41,242 nt of DNA from Rubrobacteraceae bacterium. Lineage in GTDB: Bacteria > Actinomycetota > Rubrobacteria > Rubrobacterales > Rubrobacteraceae. The notes beneath the pieces were generated by a model. The model saw only the letters and a list, made by a program, of their open reading frames with translations, was not told the DNA's origin and made no database searches. Both the position numbers and the translations under genes were made by a program. The stretch covers positions 1 through 41,242 of the forward strand of contig JAIMBO010000012.1 in assembly GCA_023511405.1 (NCBI GenBank), in the 5' to 3' direction. Numbering within the stretch: the stretch's first letter is position 1; every line of letters begins with the position of its first letter. Of this stretch, positions 1 to 8,133 are shown in pieces.

Positions 1-182
1 GTGGGTCTCTTGCCCGGAGCCTTACCCGGCGAGAGCGAACGCCCTTCGCGCACTGCCTTGAGGTAACGCTTGACCGAAGAGAGGCTCACCCCGAAAGCGC
101 GAGCGGCCTCGCTCTGGTTCATGCGGCGCCCCTCCACAGCCTCGACTATCTTCCTTCTGAGATCTTCCGAATAAGCGTCCAT
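1..182 (-). CDS. IS630-family transposase, N-terminal fragment (runs off the window)
   Basis: Reading leftward from an ATG at 182-180, the frame stays open to the window edge and encodes about 60 residues beginning MDAYSEDLRRKIVEAVEGRR. It then reads NQSEAARAFGVS and SVKRYL, the helix-turn-helix typical of the DNA-binding N-terminus of IS630/Tc1-type transposases. The DDE catalytic domain would lie outside the window, so I cannot tell whether the element is intact. It lies 129 bases downstream of the stop of the last gene of the sugar operon, so the insertion sequence has landed at the end of that operon. The stretch 183-311 between them holds no gene I can support and probably includes the element's end. 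Confidence 0.75.
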   Translation of the reverse strand, partial: MDAYSEDLRRKIVEAVEGRRMNQSEAARAFGVSLSSVKRYLKAVREGRSLSPGKAPGKRP

Positions 183-311
183 CGGCCTATGATGGCTCAC
201 AGACCAAGCTCATTGCAAGTGGCTCTAGAGCCTGCTTTAGGCAAGACAAAGTGCGCCGGAAGTTCTGAATCTCATTTCAGTCAGCTCCACCAATTCTCCC
301 TCCTTCGCCTC

Positions 312-1676
312 CTACGTCTGGGAGGCGGCATCGCGGGCCCAGAACCCGCCTGGAGCAAACAGCTCCTCGACGCACTCATCAAGGATACCAGTCTCGTTGG
401 CGAGATCGAGAATGGTGTAGCGTTTGCGGAGCATCTGCGCCCGTCGGTACGTCGCTTTGAAGTCCTCCCAACTCAACCCGATCCCGATTGGATCGGTGGG
501 ACATCCTGCTGCTTCGAGCATCCCCCGCAACTCATCGGTCGGAATCAGCTGCTCCTTCACCTTCTCCCGCAGCTCCGGCCAGACATTGCGCAGCCGAGTC
601 AACCGTTCCCTGAGCCTGTCGGCGTCTACGTACTTGGCCCGGGTCTCGCCGACGGCAGCCTCCTCTAACTTCGAGCCCGAGTACGACGCCCGCACCTGTT
701 CATCCACCTCCTCCCAGGTGGGCCAGCCGTTGCAGATCACGTCCACATCCAGGTCACTCAGGTCGCGCTCCAGTATCCGCTCGTAGAGGGCGGCGATGGA
801 GATGGAGCCCACCCCGACCTTGAAGCCGTGGGATAGCGGCGGGTCTAGGGCGCGCCCCAGTCCTTCTCCCTCCCAGAGATGACTAAACTGGTGCTCGGCT
901 CCGGAAGCTGGGCGAGAAGACCGGTGGGCCTGCATCGCCAGTCCGGACATGATCAAACCCTCTATAAGCTTATCCATCGCTTCCCGATCACCTGCGCGCA
1001 GACCGGCCGGTCTGCCGACCCACTCGCGAAGGGAGTCCTGCACCAGCGACCAGACTCTCATGGAGATGGGCTCAACCTCCAGGGCGTCGGCGACGATCCA
1101 ATCGGCTCCCGCCGTCACCTTGCCAAGGAGGTCAGCGTAACCGGAAGCCGTCATTCTGGCGGGCGCATTCACTAAGATATTCACATCTCCCACCACCACC
1201 CTCGGTGCCGGGCAGGTCAGCGTCTGCTTCTTGTTATCTTTTTCGATGGATGCCCCGAAGGCCGTATAGCCGTCCATAGATGCCGCGGTGCCGACACACA
1301 TGTAGGGACGTTCACACTCGTAGGAGGCACGCTTTACGAGGTCGTTTAGCGTTCCCGAACCTACGGCAACCGGAATAGCGTCATGGGAGCGGAGCATCTC
1401 CACGAGCATCAGTGTGTTGGCGTAATCGGCGTAGAGAGTTGGCTTACCGGGGAAAACGTAAGGTTCAAGAGTCTTACACCCGGCTGACTGGAGGCGCCTA
1501 TGGACCTCCTCACCAGCTACTGCCCATGTGTTCTCGTCTGCAACAACTACCGCTGGCTGGTTGCCAAAGCACTCTCCGAATACCTCTCCAACCGAGAAGA
1601 GAACCCCCTCCCCGATCAGGACTCTCTGCGTGTCAGGCGCGTCGCGCAGCGCCGCGTTTATCCGCTCTTTGTTCAC
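312..1676 (-). CDS. AraM-like sn-glycerol-1-phosphate dehydrogenase (iron-type alcohol dehydrogenase fold)
   Basis: The 454-residue protein belongs to the glycerol-1-phosphate dehydrogenase branch (AraM/EgsA) of the metal-dependent polyol dehydrogenases, which reduce dihydroxyacetone phosphate or oxidise related polyol phosphates with NAD(P). Family marks are GSGTLNDLVK at residues 106-115 (nucleotide binding), SMDGYTAFG near 133-141, and the metal ligands: Asp in GYADLLGK near 182, His in EHQFSHLW and His in LSHGFKVG. The start is GTG at 1676, preceded by AGGAGG. In the repeat copy joined to kinase D, the same GTG overlaps the kinase stop (GTGA). It is last in the sugar operon. In Bacillus subtilis the homologue AraM sits in the arabinose operon. 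A role on a polyol phosphate other than glycerol-1-phosphate is equally possible. Confidence 0.85.
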   Translation of the reverse strand: MNKERINAALRDAPDTQRVLIGEGVLFSVGEVFGECFGNQPAVVVADENTWAVAGEEVHRRLQSAGCKTLEPYVFPGKPTLYADYANTLMLVEMLRSHDAIPVAVGSGTLNDLVKRASYECERPYMCVGTAASMDGYTAFGASIEKDNKKQTLTCPAPRVVVGDVNILVNAPARMTASGYADLLGKVTAGADWIVADALEVEPISMRVWSLVQDSLREWVGRPAGLRAGDREAMDKLIEGLIMSGLAMQAHRSSRPASGAEHQFSHLWEGEGLGRALDPPLSHGFKVGVGSISIAALYERILERDLSDLDVDVICNGWPTWEEVDEQVRASYSGSKLEEAAVGETRAKYVDADRLRERLTRLRNVWPELREKVKEQLIPTDELRGMLEAAGCPTDPIGIGLSWEDFKATYRRAQMLRKRYTILDLANETGILDECVEELFAPGGFWARDAASQT

Positions 1677-1774
1677 GCTTTGCCTCCTGTTTTCTTTGCT
1701 CCGCCGCTCGCGACGTGGCGCACGGTCTTGTGCATCAGCTCCCGCATCTGCGGGTAGGTCTCGACGTATCTGTC
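1462..1774. repeat. 313-bp direct repeat, copy 1
   Basis: This segment matches 2544-2856 base for base, in the same orientation, except for one mismatch (C at 1481, T at 2563). Identity begins abruptly at 1462 and ends abruptly at 1774. On the minus strand it contains the last 33 or so codons of FGGY kinase D, out of context here, followed by the start region (about 71 codons) of the intact AraM-like dehydrogenase. It is the downstream of two copies flanking the inserted aldolase segment. Confidence 0.97.
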
Positions 1775-2436
1775 TCAGTCAGAGGTTGACCATATGTGTC
1801 AGCCTTCATGGAGGTCATGACCTCAACAACCTGTTCTTTTGTTAGAGTAATTGGATTACCCGCAACTCGGGCATTAAAGTACAGATGCGACATTTCTTCC
1901 ACAATGACCGCATTCTTATAGGCTTGTGCTAGGCTCTTCCCGACAGCAACTACGCCATGATTCCTTAATAGCGTTGCGTTGTATTGATCTCCCATAGCAG
2001 CGACGACTGCCTGCGCGAGTCGATCGGTACCGTACAGCTCATAAGAAGCTGTAACCGGAATTTGCTCTCCCCCAAGCACAGTAATCATATAGTGGATGGG
2101 AGGTATAGGTTCCCCCAGTACTGCGAAAGTAGTGGCGTACATTGAGTGTGTGTGAACGATTGCATTAATATCTGGCCGGTGACGATAAATCGAAAGGTGC
2201 ATAGGAGTTTCCGTCGAAGGAGTGAGCCCACTCTTCTTTTCACCATCTAAGTCAAGTACAGAGATCTGATCCAGATCGAGTTTCTCATAATCGACACTGG
2301 TCGGAGTAATGACAACCAATTCATGTTCCCGATCGATGCAGCTAATATTTCCTGAAGTCCCTGTAACCAACTTTTCTCTCACCATTTTCTGCGCGTACTC
2401 AATTACTCTCATCTTCCAATTTACTATTACACTCAT
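1735..2436 (-). CDS. Class II aldolase, FucA-like (L-fuculose-1-phosphate aldolase family), chimeric C-terminus
   Basis: The protein has 233 residues. The zinc ligands of class II aldolases are visible: His pair in IVHTHSMYA, the distal His in LLRNHGVVAVG, and the catalytic Glu in STETPMH. The stretch IPPIHYMITVLGGEQIP resembles L-fuculose-1-phosphate aldolase more than ribulose-phosphate epimerase. These enzymes split a ketose-1-phosphate into DHAP and an aldehyde. The ATG at 2436 follows GGGGGAG. The gene is AT-richer than its neighbours (26 G/C in 1861-1920) and lies between 313-bp direct repeats. From about residue 221 the frame runs into repeat copy 1 and reads kinase D sequence out of frame, so the last dozen residues are not native. 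FucA proteins are about 215 long, so the fold is probably complete. Confidence 0.85.
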   Translation of the reverse strand: MSVIVNWKMRVIEYAQKMVREKLVTGTSGNISCIDREHELVVITPTSVDYEKLDLDQISVLDLDGEKKSGLTPSTETPMHLSIYRHRPDINAIVHTHSMYATTFAVLGEPIPPIHYMITVLGGEQIPVTASYELYGTDRLAQAVVAAMGDQYNATLLRNHGVVAVGKSLAQAYKNAVIVEEMSHLYFNARVAGNPITLTKEQVVEVMTSMKADTYGQPLTETDTSRPTRRCGS

Positions 2437-2539
2437 TTGCCTCTCCCCCTTATCACAGTAAACTTGTCATGATTCGGTTGGCTTGTCGGAGTGAATTATG
2501 AACTCGACTGTCTATCCATCTTCCCTTTGATGCAACGCT

Positions 2540-2758
2540 TTAGGGTTCAAGAGTCTTACACCTGGCTGACTGGAGGCGCCTATGGACCTCCTCACCAGCT
2601 ACTGCCCATGTGTTCTCGTCTGCAACAACTACCGCTGGCTGGTTGCCAAAGCACTCTCCGAATACCTCTCCAACCGAGAAGAGAACCCCCTCCCCGATCA
2701 GGACTCTCTGCGTGTCAGGCGCGTCGCGCAGCGCCGCGTTTATCCGCTCTTTGTTCAC
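2540..2758 (-). pseudogene. 5' fragment of the AraM-like dehydrogenase gene (duplicated remnant)
   Basis: This is the second copy of the start of the dehydrogenase gene, with GTG at 2758-2756 overlapping the kinase D stop and AGGAGG upstream. It encodes about 72 residues identical to the intact gene except Gly66 to Arg. The homology ends at 2544 and the frame closes at a TAA at 2542-2540. It lacks the nucleotide-binding and metal sites and cannot be an enzyme. It still has a ribosome binding site, so a short peptide may be made ahead of the inserted aldolase. Confidence 0.9.
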
Positions 2759-2856
2759 GCTTTGCCTCCTGTTTTCTTTGCTCCGCCGCTCGCGACGTGG
2801 CGCACGGTCTTGTGCATCAGCTCCCGCATCTGCGGGTAGGTCTCGACGTATCTGTC
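2544..2856. repeat. 313-bp direct repeat, copy 2
   Basis: This is the upstream copy of the repeat that also lies at 1462-1774 (312 of 313 bases identical, offset 1082). Here the kinase D 3' end is in its proper place, while the dehydrogenase part is cut off after about 71 codons. The unique segment 1775-2543 between the copies holds only the aldolase gene and about 107 bases of its upstream DNA. Confidence 0.97.
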
Positions 2857-4332
2857 CACATAGAACTGGTACTCTTTGTGAGCCTCTTTGTCCGGCTCTA
2901 TGGTGCGCTCGGTGTGCACCATGTTCCTGGCAGCTGACTGGATGTCCGGGTAAATGCCCGCTCCCACCGCGGCCAGCATCGCCGAGCCCAACACAGCAGC
3001 TTCTCCTTCGCGCGTGAGGGAGATGGGAATATTCGAGACGTCGGCGTGCATTTGCATCCACAGCTCACTCTTGGTGGAACCCCCGGCAGCTACGATTTCC
3101 GCGGGCCTGAAGCCGTGCTCGCGCATGGTGCGCAGAATGTGCTCGGTACCGTAACATACGCCTTCCAGAATCGCTCGGAAGATGTGCCCTTCGCCGTGGC
3201 TCAGGGAGAGTCCCCATATCATTCCGCGCGCCAAAGGATCGGTGTAGGGTGTGCGGTTGCCCTGAAAGTAGTCGAGTACTATGAGACCATCAGACCCGAT
3301 AGGGACCTTCCGGGCCATCTCGTTGAGGACGTCGTAGGGTGTCACGCCGCGCTTCCTGGCCGCTTGGTTGGCACTTTTGGCGAAGTTGTTCTTGAACCAA
3401 GCGACTATGGAACCAGTAGAGACCTGCCCCCCTTCTACGGTGTACTGGCCCGGAATCATGGCATCAGTGTATGCTCCGAAGAAGCCCTGGCCGTAGTGAG
3501 GCTCCGCGGCCTGACCGATCATAACGTGTGAGGAGCCGGTGATGAGCGCCAGCTTGCCGGGTTCGACTACCCCAAGCCCTAGCGCCGCTACGAAGGCATC
3601 TACGCCTCCCTCAGCGACGGGCGTGCCGGCTCTGAGACCCAGCTCTGCGGCGGCCTCCTCGCGCAGCCCCCCGACGATTTCACCTTGATCTAGCACCCTA
3701 TCAGGGAACTTGGTCAGTACGTCGTCGAGACCGACGTCACAGTAAAGGGTTTCCGGCCATCCGCCGGTGTTCCGGTCGTAGTACCAGCGTATGCTCGTAT
3801 TACTAATAGAGGCCGTCCACTCGCCGGTGAGCTTATGGGTCATCCAGTCCTGGTACTCGCAGATACGCTTGGCGCTGTTATAAACTTCGGGCTCGTTCTC
3901 CTTGAGCCATAACGCCTTGGAGGGCATCCACTCGGCTGAGACCGCCCCATAGCCGTTGTACTTGAGAGCGGGATCACCAGTCTCCTGGAGACGGCGCGCC
4001 TGCTCCGCAGCGCGCACGTCCATCCATAGGATAGCAGGACGCATGTGGCGGTCGTTCTCATCCATAGCCACCACCGTACAACTCGTGGTGTCGAGCGAGA
4101 TACCGGCGACCTCCTCTGCAGAGATACCACTCTTACTCATCGCGCCCCTCACCGCAGCGACGAGGGACGACCACCACTGATCGGGATCCTGCTCGGCCCA
4201 TCCGGGCTGCGGATGATAGGTCTCGTACTCGACGCTGTAAAAGGCTACCAAGTTCCCCCAACGGTCGAAGATACCGACCCTCACGCTCCCCGTCCCGCCG
4301 TCTATACCCAACAGGTACGGTCCCTCAGCCAC
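2755..4332 (-). CDS. FGGY-family carbohydrate kinase D (ribulokinase/AraB-like)
   Basis: The 525-residue sugar kinase of the FGGY family transfers ATP phosphate to a ketose or polyol in the cytoplasm. Visible marks are the N-terminal phosphate loop GIDGGTGSVRVG (residues 9-20), the sugar-contact motif ILWMDVRA, the catalytic Asp in EGGVDAFVAALG, and the C-terminal nucleotide site GGSTKSELWMQMHADV. Its length and the REYQDW-like stretch (CEYQDWMTHKLTGE) point to the ribulokinase side of the family, but the substrate is inferred only. The start is GTG at 4332 with AGGAGG upstream. The stop overlaps the GTG of the dehydrogenase copy by four bases, showing that kinase and dehydrogenase were originally adjacent and coupled. 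It is one of four FGGY kinases in this operon. Confidence 0.9.
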   Translation of the reverse strand: MAEGPYLLGIDGGTGSVRVGIFDRWGNLVAFYSVEYETYHPQPGWAEQDPDQWWSSLVAAVRGAMSKSGISAEEVAGISLDTTSCTVVAMDENDRHMRPAILWMDVRAAEQARRLQETGDPALKYNGYGAVSAEWMPSKALWLKENEPEVYNSAKRICEYQDWMTHKLTGEWTASISNTSIRWYYDRNTGGWPETLYCDVGLDDVLTKFPDRVLDQGEIVGGLREEAAAELGLRAGTPVAEGGVDAFVAALGLGVVEPGKLALITGSSHVMIGQAAEPHYGQGFFGAYTDAMIPGQYTVEGGQVSTGSIVAWFKNNFAKSANQAARKRGVTPYDVLNEMARKVPIGSDGLIVLDYFQGNRTPYTDPLARGMIWGLSLSHGEGHIFRAILEGVCYGTEHILRTMREHGFRPAEIVAAGGSTKSELWMQMHADVSNIPISLTREGEAAVLGSAMLAAVGAGIYPDIQSAARNMVHTERTIEPDKEAHKEYQFYVDRYVETYPQMRELMHKTVRHVASGGAKKTGGKA

Positions 4333-4448
4333 TTCAACTCCTCCTGTCTCGTCCAGCGCCGGAGCCGGCCCTCTGCTTACCTAACGCTTAGAGTTTTCGA
4401 GATTTTGTCCAACCGGATAGGACCGGGGTTTCGTCCCCAGTTTCCGAG

Positions 4449-4907
4449 TTATGCGCCGCCGTGGTAACGGCGATCTACCTCCTCCATCTTCTCGACTTTG
4501 CGGGCCGAAGAGCCGCCTAAAAACTCCGACTCCAGCCAAGCATCCACGATCATCTTGGCCAACTCCGGACCGATGACACGCTGGCCCATAGTGAGAACCT
4601 GCGCGTTGTTCGACTTCCTGGCGCGCTCGGCGGAGAAGACGTCGTGGCACTGGGCAGCGCGCACGCCTGGGACCTTGTTGGCCGTTATACACATCCCGAT
4701 CCCTGTCCCGCAGACCAGGATGGCTCGATCATGCTCACCCCTGGCAACCGCCTCGGCCACCTCGACAGCAATGTCCGGGTAGTCTACAGGATCCTTGGAG
4801 TGGACGCCGTAGTCCTCGACCTCGTAGCCTTTCTCCTTGAGGTGCTCGACAAGTATCTCCTTGAGCTCGAAAGCCGCGTCGTCGGCGCCTATGCCGATCT
4901 TCTTCAT
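4449..4907 (-). CDS. rpiB: RpiB/LacAB-family sugar-phosphate isomerase
   Basis: The 152-residue protein of the ribose-5-phosphate isomerase B family interconverts aldose and ketose phosphates. It shows the N-terminal GIGADDAAFELK, DYPDIAVEVA, the catalytic-Cys loop VCGTGIGMCITANK, and the conserved NNAQVLTMGQRVIG segment. The ATG at 4907 follows GGGAGG with eight-base spacing; an upstream in-frame extension has no ribosome site and is rejected. Members act on ribose, allose, galactose or erythrulose phosphates, so RpiB is a family name and not a proven substrate. In the operon it lies between the HAD phosphatase and kinase D, consistent with isomerising a phosphorylated sugar made by one of the kinases. 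Confidence 0.85.
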   Translation of the reverse strand: MKKIGIGADDAAFELKEILVEHLKEKGYEVEDYGVHSKDPVDYPDIAVEVAEAVARGEHDRAILVCGTGIGMCITANKVPGVRAAQCHDVFSAERARKSNNAQVLTMGQRVIGPELAKMIVDAWLESEFLGGSSARKVEKMEEVDRRYHGGA

Positions 4908-4954
4908 TCCTCTACCTCCCAGTGACGTTCTGCGTAACTCCTCCCTCGCATCCG

Positions 4955-5830
4955 TTATTCGTCTTCCTCGATCCAGCCGAACTTCTCCCACATCCGGGGT
5001 GGGATGAGGCGGTCTATACGGTCGAGGGAATAGTCTGGAATCACCTCCGTCTCCTTCTGTAGGTCCTCCATTTTCGTCTCTCCGGTCAATACAACGGCAG
5101 AAGGAATCCCCGCTCCCCTTGCCATCTCAATCTCCGTGTAGAGCCTGTCGCCTGTCATCACACACTCTTCGGCTTCTATCCCTACGAAGTCCATGATGGT
5201 CTTTAGCATTACGGGTGAGGGCTTTCCGGTGTTGACCTCACACTTCTCACCGGTGCATGCCTCTATGGCCGCGACTATCGCTGCGGCATCGGGCTCCCCT
5301 CTTCCCCCGGGCATCGGGCAGTAGCGGTCCAGGTTCGTGGTAACCAGAATCGCTCTCCTGTGATACCAGAGGGCATCGAAGGCTATCTGAAGCTTTCTGT
5401 AAGTGAAGGTGCGGTCGTAGGAAGCGATGACTATGTCTATCTCTTTTGGGTCTTCAGACATTCTTATGCCGGCTTCTCTAAGAGCATTCTTTAGCGGCTC
5501 CTCGGAGATAGGAAATACCGTTGCGTCGGGATGGTTCTCAAGCAGCCACCTAGTCATGGTAACCACCGTGTTTACGATCTCCTCTTCTGGAGTAGGGAGA
5601 CCAAGCTTGGTGAGCTTATTGGCGTACATCTTTGGATCTTTGGTGGGGTTGTTGGAGACAAAGAGGATGCGCTTATTGAGCTCTCTTAGCTTGAGGATCA
5701 ACCGCTTAGCGCCAGGCAGGAGATCGTCCCCCAGGTAGATGGTGCCGTCGAGGTCGAAAATGTATCCCTCGTAGAGGCGCTCCGGCACCTTTGTGAGACC
5801 AGAGAGATGTGCTTCGCTACGCTGTGCCAT
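4955..5830 (-). CDS. HAD-IIA family sugar phosphatase (NagD/AraL-like)
   Basis: The 291-residue phosphatase of the HAD superfamily, subclass IIA, carries motif I IFDLDGTIYLG with nucleophile Asp26 and general acid Asp28, motif II SNNPT, the motif III Lys in NTGKPSP, and motif IV MTGDRLYTEIEMA. Such enzymes remove phosphate from sugar phosphates, and B. subtilis AraL is the member encoded in an arabinose operon beside AraM. The start codon lies 14 bases inside the end of kinase C, so translation is coupled to that kinase. A phosphatase coupled to a sugar kinase suggests relief of sugar-phosphate stress (inference). The last 30 residues are rich in acidic residues (WIEEDE). Confidence 0.88.
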   Translation of the reverse strand: MAQRSEAHLSGLTKVPERLYEGYIFDLDGTIYLGDDLLPGAKRLILKLRELNKRILFVSNNPTKDPKMYANKLTKLGLPTPEEEIVNTVVTMTRWLLENHPDATVFPISEEPLKNALREAGIRMSEDPKEIDIVIASYDRTFTYRKLQIAFDALWYHRRAILVTTNLDRYCPMPGGRGEPDAAAIVAAIEACTGEKCEVNTGKPSPVMLKTIMDFVGIEAEECVMTGDRLYTEIEMARGAGIPSAVVLTGETKMEDLQKETEVIPDYSLDRIDRLIPPRMWEKFGWIEEDE

Positions 5831-7325
5831 GAGAACTCCTCGGTGCTAGTCCTTCCTGGTAGGCTATCCTGACGTGTGGAGATCTGCTCCAGAGACCTCG
5901 GGCTGCCTCAACGCTGGCCAGGTAGTGCCCGAAGCTTTCCTCATAGAATGCGGCTACTTCCCTTTGGGGCTCGACGTAGCCCTCGGGCCGCGTCCATCCG
6001 GCGGCGTCGAAGTCCTCTCCGGCGGAAATCAAAGCCGCCATGGCGGCACCCCTGGCTCCGACCTCGGGCTTGCGTGCAATCTTCAAGGGCCTCTGCAACA
6101 CGTCGGCGAATATCTGCCGCCATGCCTGCGACTCGACTCCGCCGCCGCAGATGGTGATCTCTCCTTCGAGCCCCGCCGTCTGCAGGCAGTGCCGGGCGGC
6201 GTAGGCTACTCCCTCGCACACCGCGCGCACTATATCCTCTCGGGTGGTGCCCAGGCTCATACCGGAGGCCTGACCGCGCGCAAATGGGTCCACGAACGGC
6301 GCACGCTCTCCCGACGCCGAGAAGAACGGGAGCACCGTGACGCCCCGCGCCCCAGGAGGGCTCTTAGCCAGTATGTCTTCGAGCTCTACGTGCCTGACTC
6401 CGAAAATGGCAAGAACCCAGTCCAACGAGGCCGTGCCAACCATCGCAGGCATCGCCCTCAGCCACCGGTTCGCCTGGAGAGTACAGAGTGTCTGGCCTCC
6501 GGGCTCGCCGGAGATCTCGACTCGGTCCTTGAGCACCTGGCAGGCGAGGGTGGTACCCAGGATAATCAGACCGTCTCCAACCCGGTCCACGCCTGCGCCT
6601 AAAGCCGCGGCTGGAAGATCAAACGGCCCGTTGTGCACCGGGGTACCCTCGGAGAGTCCCGTGAGCTCCGCTCCTTCAGAGTTCAAGGAACGCAGGGGAC
6701 CGGGAGCGGGGTCTATAGGGGCGAGCAGGTGCCGGTAATCTGCGAGGCCGCAGAGCCTCAGAAGCTCCGGGTTGTATTCCCGCTTTTCCAAGTCCAGGAA
6801 GGGCTCCGAGGCGTCGGAGGCGTCGGTAGCCCGTGCACCGGTGAGGCGCTGCAGGATCACATCCTTGCAGTAGCCGGCGGTGGCCGCCCGCTCCAGCGAC
6901 TCCGGCTCAGAGCGTTTCAGGGCCATCATTATGGGTGCGGGCGCACCGGGGAACATGGCGTTGCCGTTGCGACGGAAGAGCGTCTCGAAAAGGCCGGATT
7001 CCATCCACTCTTCGACCACCGGGTTGGCGCGGGCGTCAAGCCAGGTAATGGCGGGCCGGACTTGGTGACCCATCTCATCCACCAGCCATAGCCCGTCGCC
7101 CTGGCCAGTGATGCCGACCGCCTCGACCGGCTCGTCCGAGCACCGGGCCACGGCACGCACTACCTCTCCTACCGCTGCGAGCGTCTCCTCTATATCCTGC
7201 TCGTAGCAGTCCGGCCGCGGGTTGCTGAGCTTCACCCGCCTTCTCTCTACCGCCAGGACCTGCCCCCTGCGAGAGAAGGCGGCCGCCTTCACTACCGAGG
7301 TACCGGCGTCTATCCCGACGATCAT
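5817..7325 (-). CDS. FGGY-family carbohydrate kinase C (xylulokinase-like)
   Basis: The 502-residue FGGY kinase has the phosphate loop GIDAGTSVVKAAAF near residue 5, the sugar-contact motif ITWLDARA, the catalytic Asp in NGPFDLPAAALGAG, and the C-terminal nucleotide motif CGGGVESQAWRQIFADV. The ATG at 7325 follows AGGAGG; an upstream in-frame extension of 54 residues is arginine- and serine-rich, lacks a ribosome site and is rejected. It lies between the larger class II aldolase and the HAD phosphatase, overlapping the latter by 14 bases. It differs from the other three kinases at the sugar-binding motif, so a separate substrate is plausible. The substrate is not known. Confidence 0.9.
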   Translation of the reverse strand: MIVGIDAGTSVVKAAAFSRRGQVLAVERRRVKLSNPRPDCYEQDIEETLAAVGEVVRAVARCSDEPVEAVGITGQGDGLWLVDEMGHQVRPAITWLDARANPVVEEWMESGLFETLFRRNGNAMFPGAPAPIMMALKRSEPESLERAATAGYCKDVILQRLTGARATDASDASEPFLDLEKREYNPELLRLCGLADYRHLLAPIDPAPGPLRSLNSEGAELTGLSEGTPVHNGPFDLPAAALGAGVDRVGDGLIILGTTLACQVLKDRVEISGEPGGQTLCTLQANRWLRAMPAMVGTASLDWVLAIFGVRHVELEDILAKSPPGARGVTVLPFFSASGERAPFVDPFARGQASGMSLGTTREDIVRAVCEGVAYAARHCLQTAGLEGEITICGGGVESQAWRQIFADVLQRPLKIARKPEVGARGAAMAALISAGEDFDAAGWTRPEGYVEPQREVAAFYEESFGHYLASVEAARGLWSRSPHVRIAYQEGLAPRSSHGTA

Positions 7326-7371
7326 GACTCTCTTTCCTCCTGCGCCAGAGTCTTTGTACTCAGCCCTGGTT

Positions 7372-8133
7372 CTATCGCTTACCCTGCAGTACTCTGCGCC
7401 GGTACTCTTCATCCAAGCGGGTATCCAGGCGATCCGCCTGCTTCTCCGAGAGGTAGAAGACTTCGCCAACCGCGAGCGCGCCGGCAAGGATACGGGCGTG
7501 CTTAACGGCCATCGTGGTCACCTGCTCAACTACATCCGCGCTCTCGCCGAGCGCCACCAACCCGTGGTTTTGCAGGTAGATGGTTCTGGGTGGAGCCCCG
7601 ACGTGGCGCACGTGCTCGCGCAGCCGATCACGCAGGGCACGTGCGAGTGGCAGCCCAACGTCAGCGTAGGGCACGAGCAGGGGATGGCGTCCCAGGACCA
7701 CGACCTGGTCTGGAAAGATCGCCCCGGAACAGATCGCGGGAGCCCGATCGGAACACAGGATGGCGTTCACTGCACTCGGGTGTGTATGCCCAACGAAGGT
7801 TGCTCCTCCCTCGGTAAGGCATAGCGCGTGCATGACGGCTTCGATTGAGGGACGCAGTCCTTCCGGATCCGAGCATGCCGCCAGAAGCGCCGCAGTTAGC
7901 TCCTCGTCATCTGGATCGTCGAGCTCCAAAAGAGCTAATGTTCTCCTCAGGTCCATTCTCACGAAGTCCTGCGTGCATGCATGTTCCAGGGACGTACCGC
8001 TAGCCTTCACCAAGAAGGTTTCGCTATCCAGACGTACCGAGGTGTTACCTTCTCCGAGTACCACAAGATCCCTCTCAGACCGTCCGAGCGACCGTGACAT
8101 CTTGATCAGCTCGGCAAGCGGTGTACGACTCAT
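7372..8133 (-). CDS. Class II aldolase/adducin-family protein
   Basis: The 253-residue protein has the zinc-site His pair in VGHTHPSAVNA, the third His in YLQNHGLVALGE, and the N-terminal GEGNTSVRLD loop that binds phosphate in this fold. The family contains aldolases (fuculose-, rhamnulose-type), the ribulose-phosphate 4-epimerase and sugar-acid decarboxylating enzymes, so the exact reaction is open. It differs clearly from the FucA-like aldolase at 1735-2436, which is shorter and AT-richer. Its ATG at 8133 overlaps the stop of kinase B (ATGA), so the two are coupled. It was probably the original aldolase of the operon (inference), because its composition matches the neighbours. Confidence 0.85.
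   Translation of the reverse strand: MSRTPLAELIKMSRSLGRSERDLVVLGEGNTSVRLDSETFLVKASGTSLEHACTQDFVRMDLRRTLALLELDDPDDEELTAALLAACSDPEGLRPSIEAVMHALCLTEGGATFVGHTHPSAVNAILCSDRAPAICSGAIFPDQVVVLGRHPLLVPYADVGLPLARALRDRLREHVRHVGAPPRTIYLQNHGLVALGESADVVEQVTTMAVKHARILAGALAVGEVFYLSEKQADRLDTRLDEEYRRRVLQGKR

Noticed and set aside
4333-4448. Terminator between RpiB and kinase D genes
   Set aside because: A GGGG-TTTCGT-CCCC stem is present, but it is only four base pairs and has no U-run; read-through within the operon is more likely.
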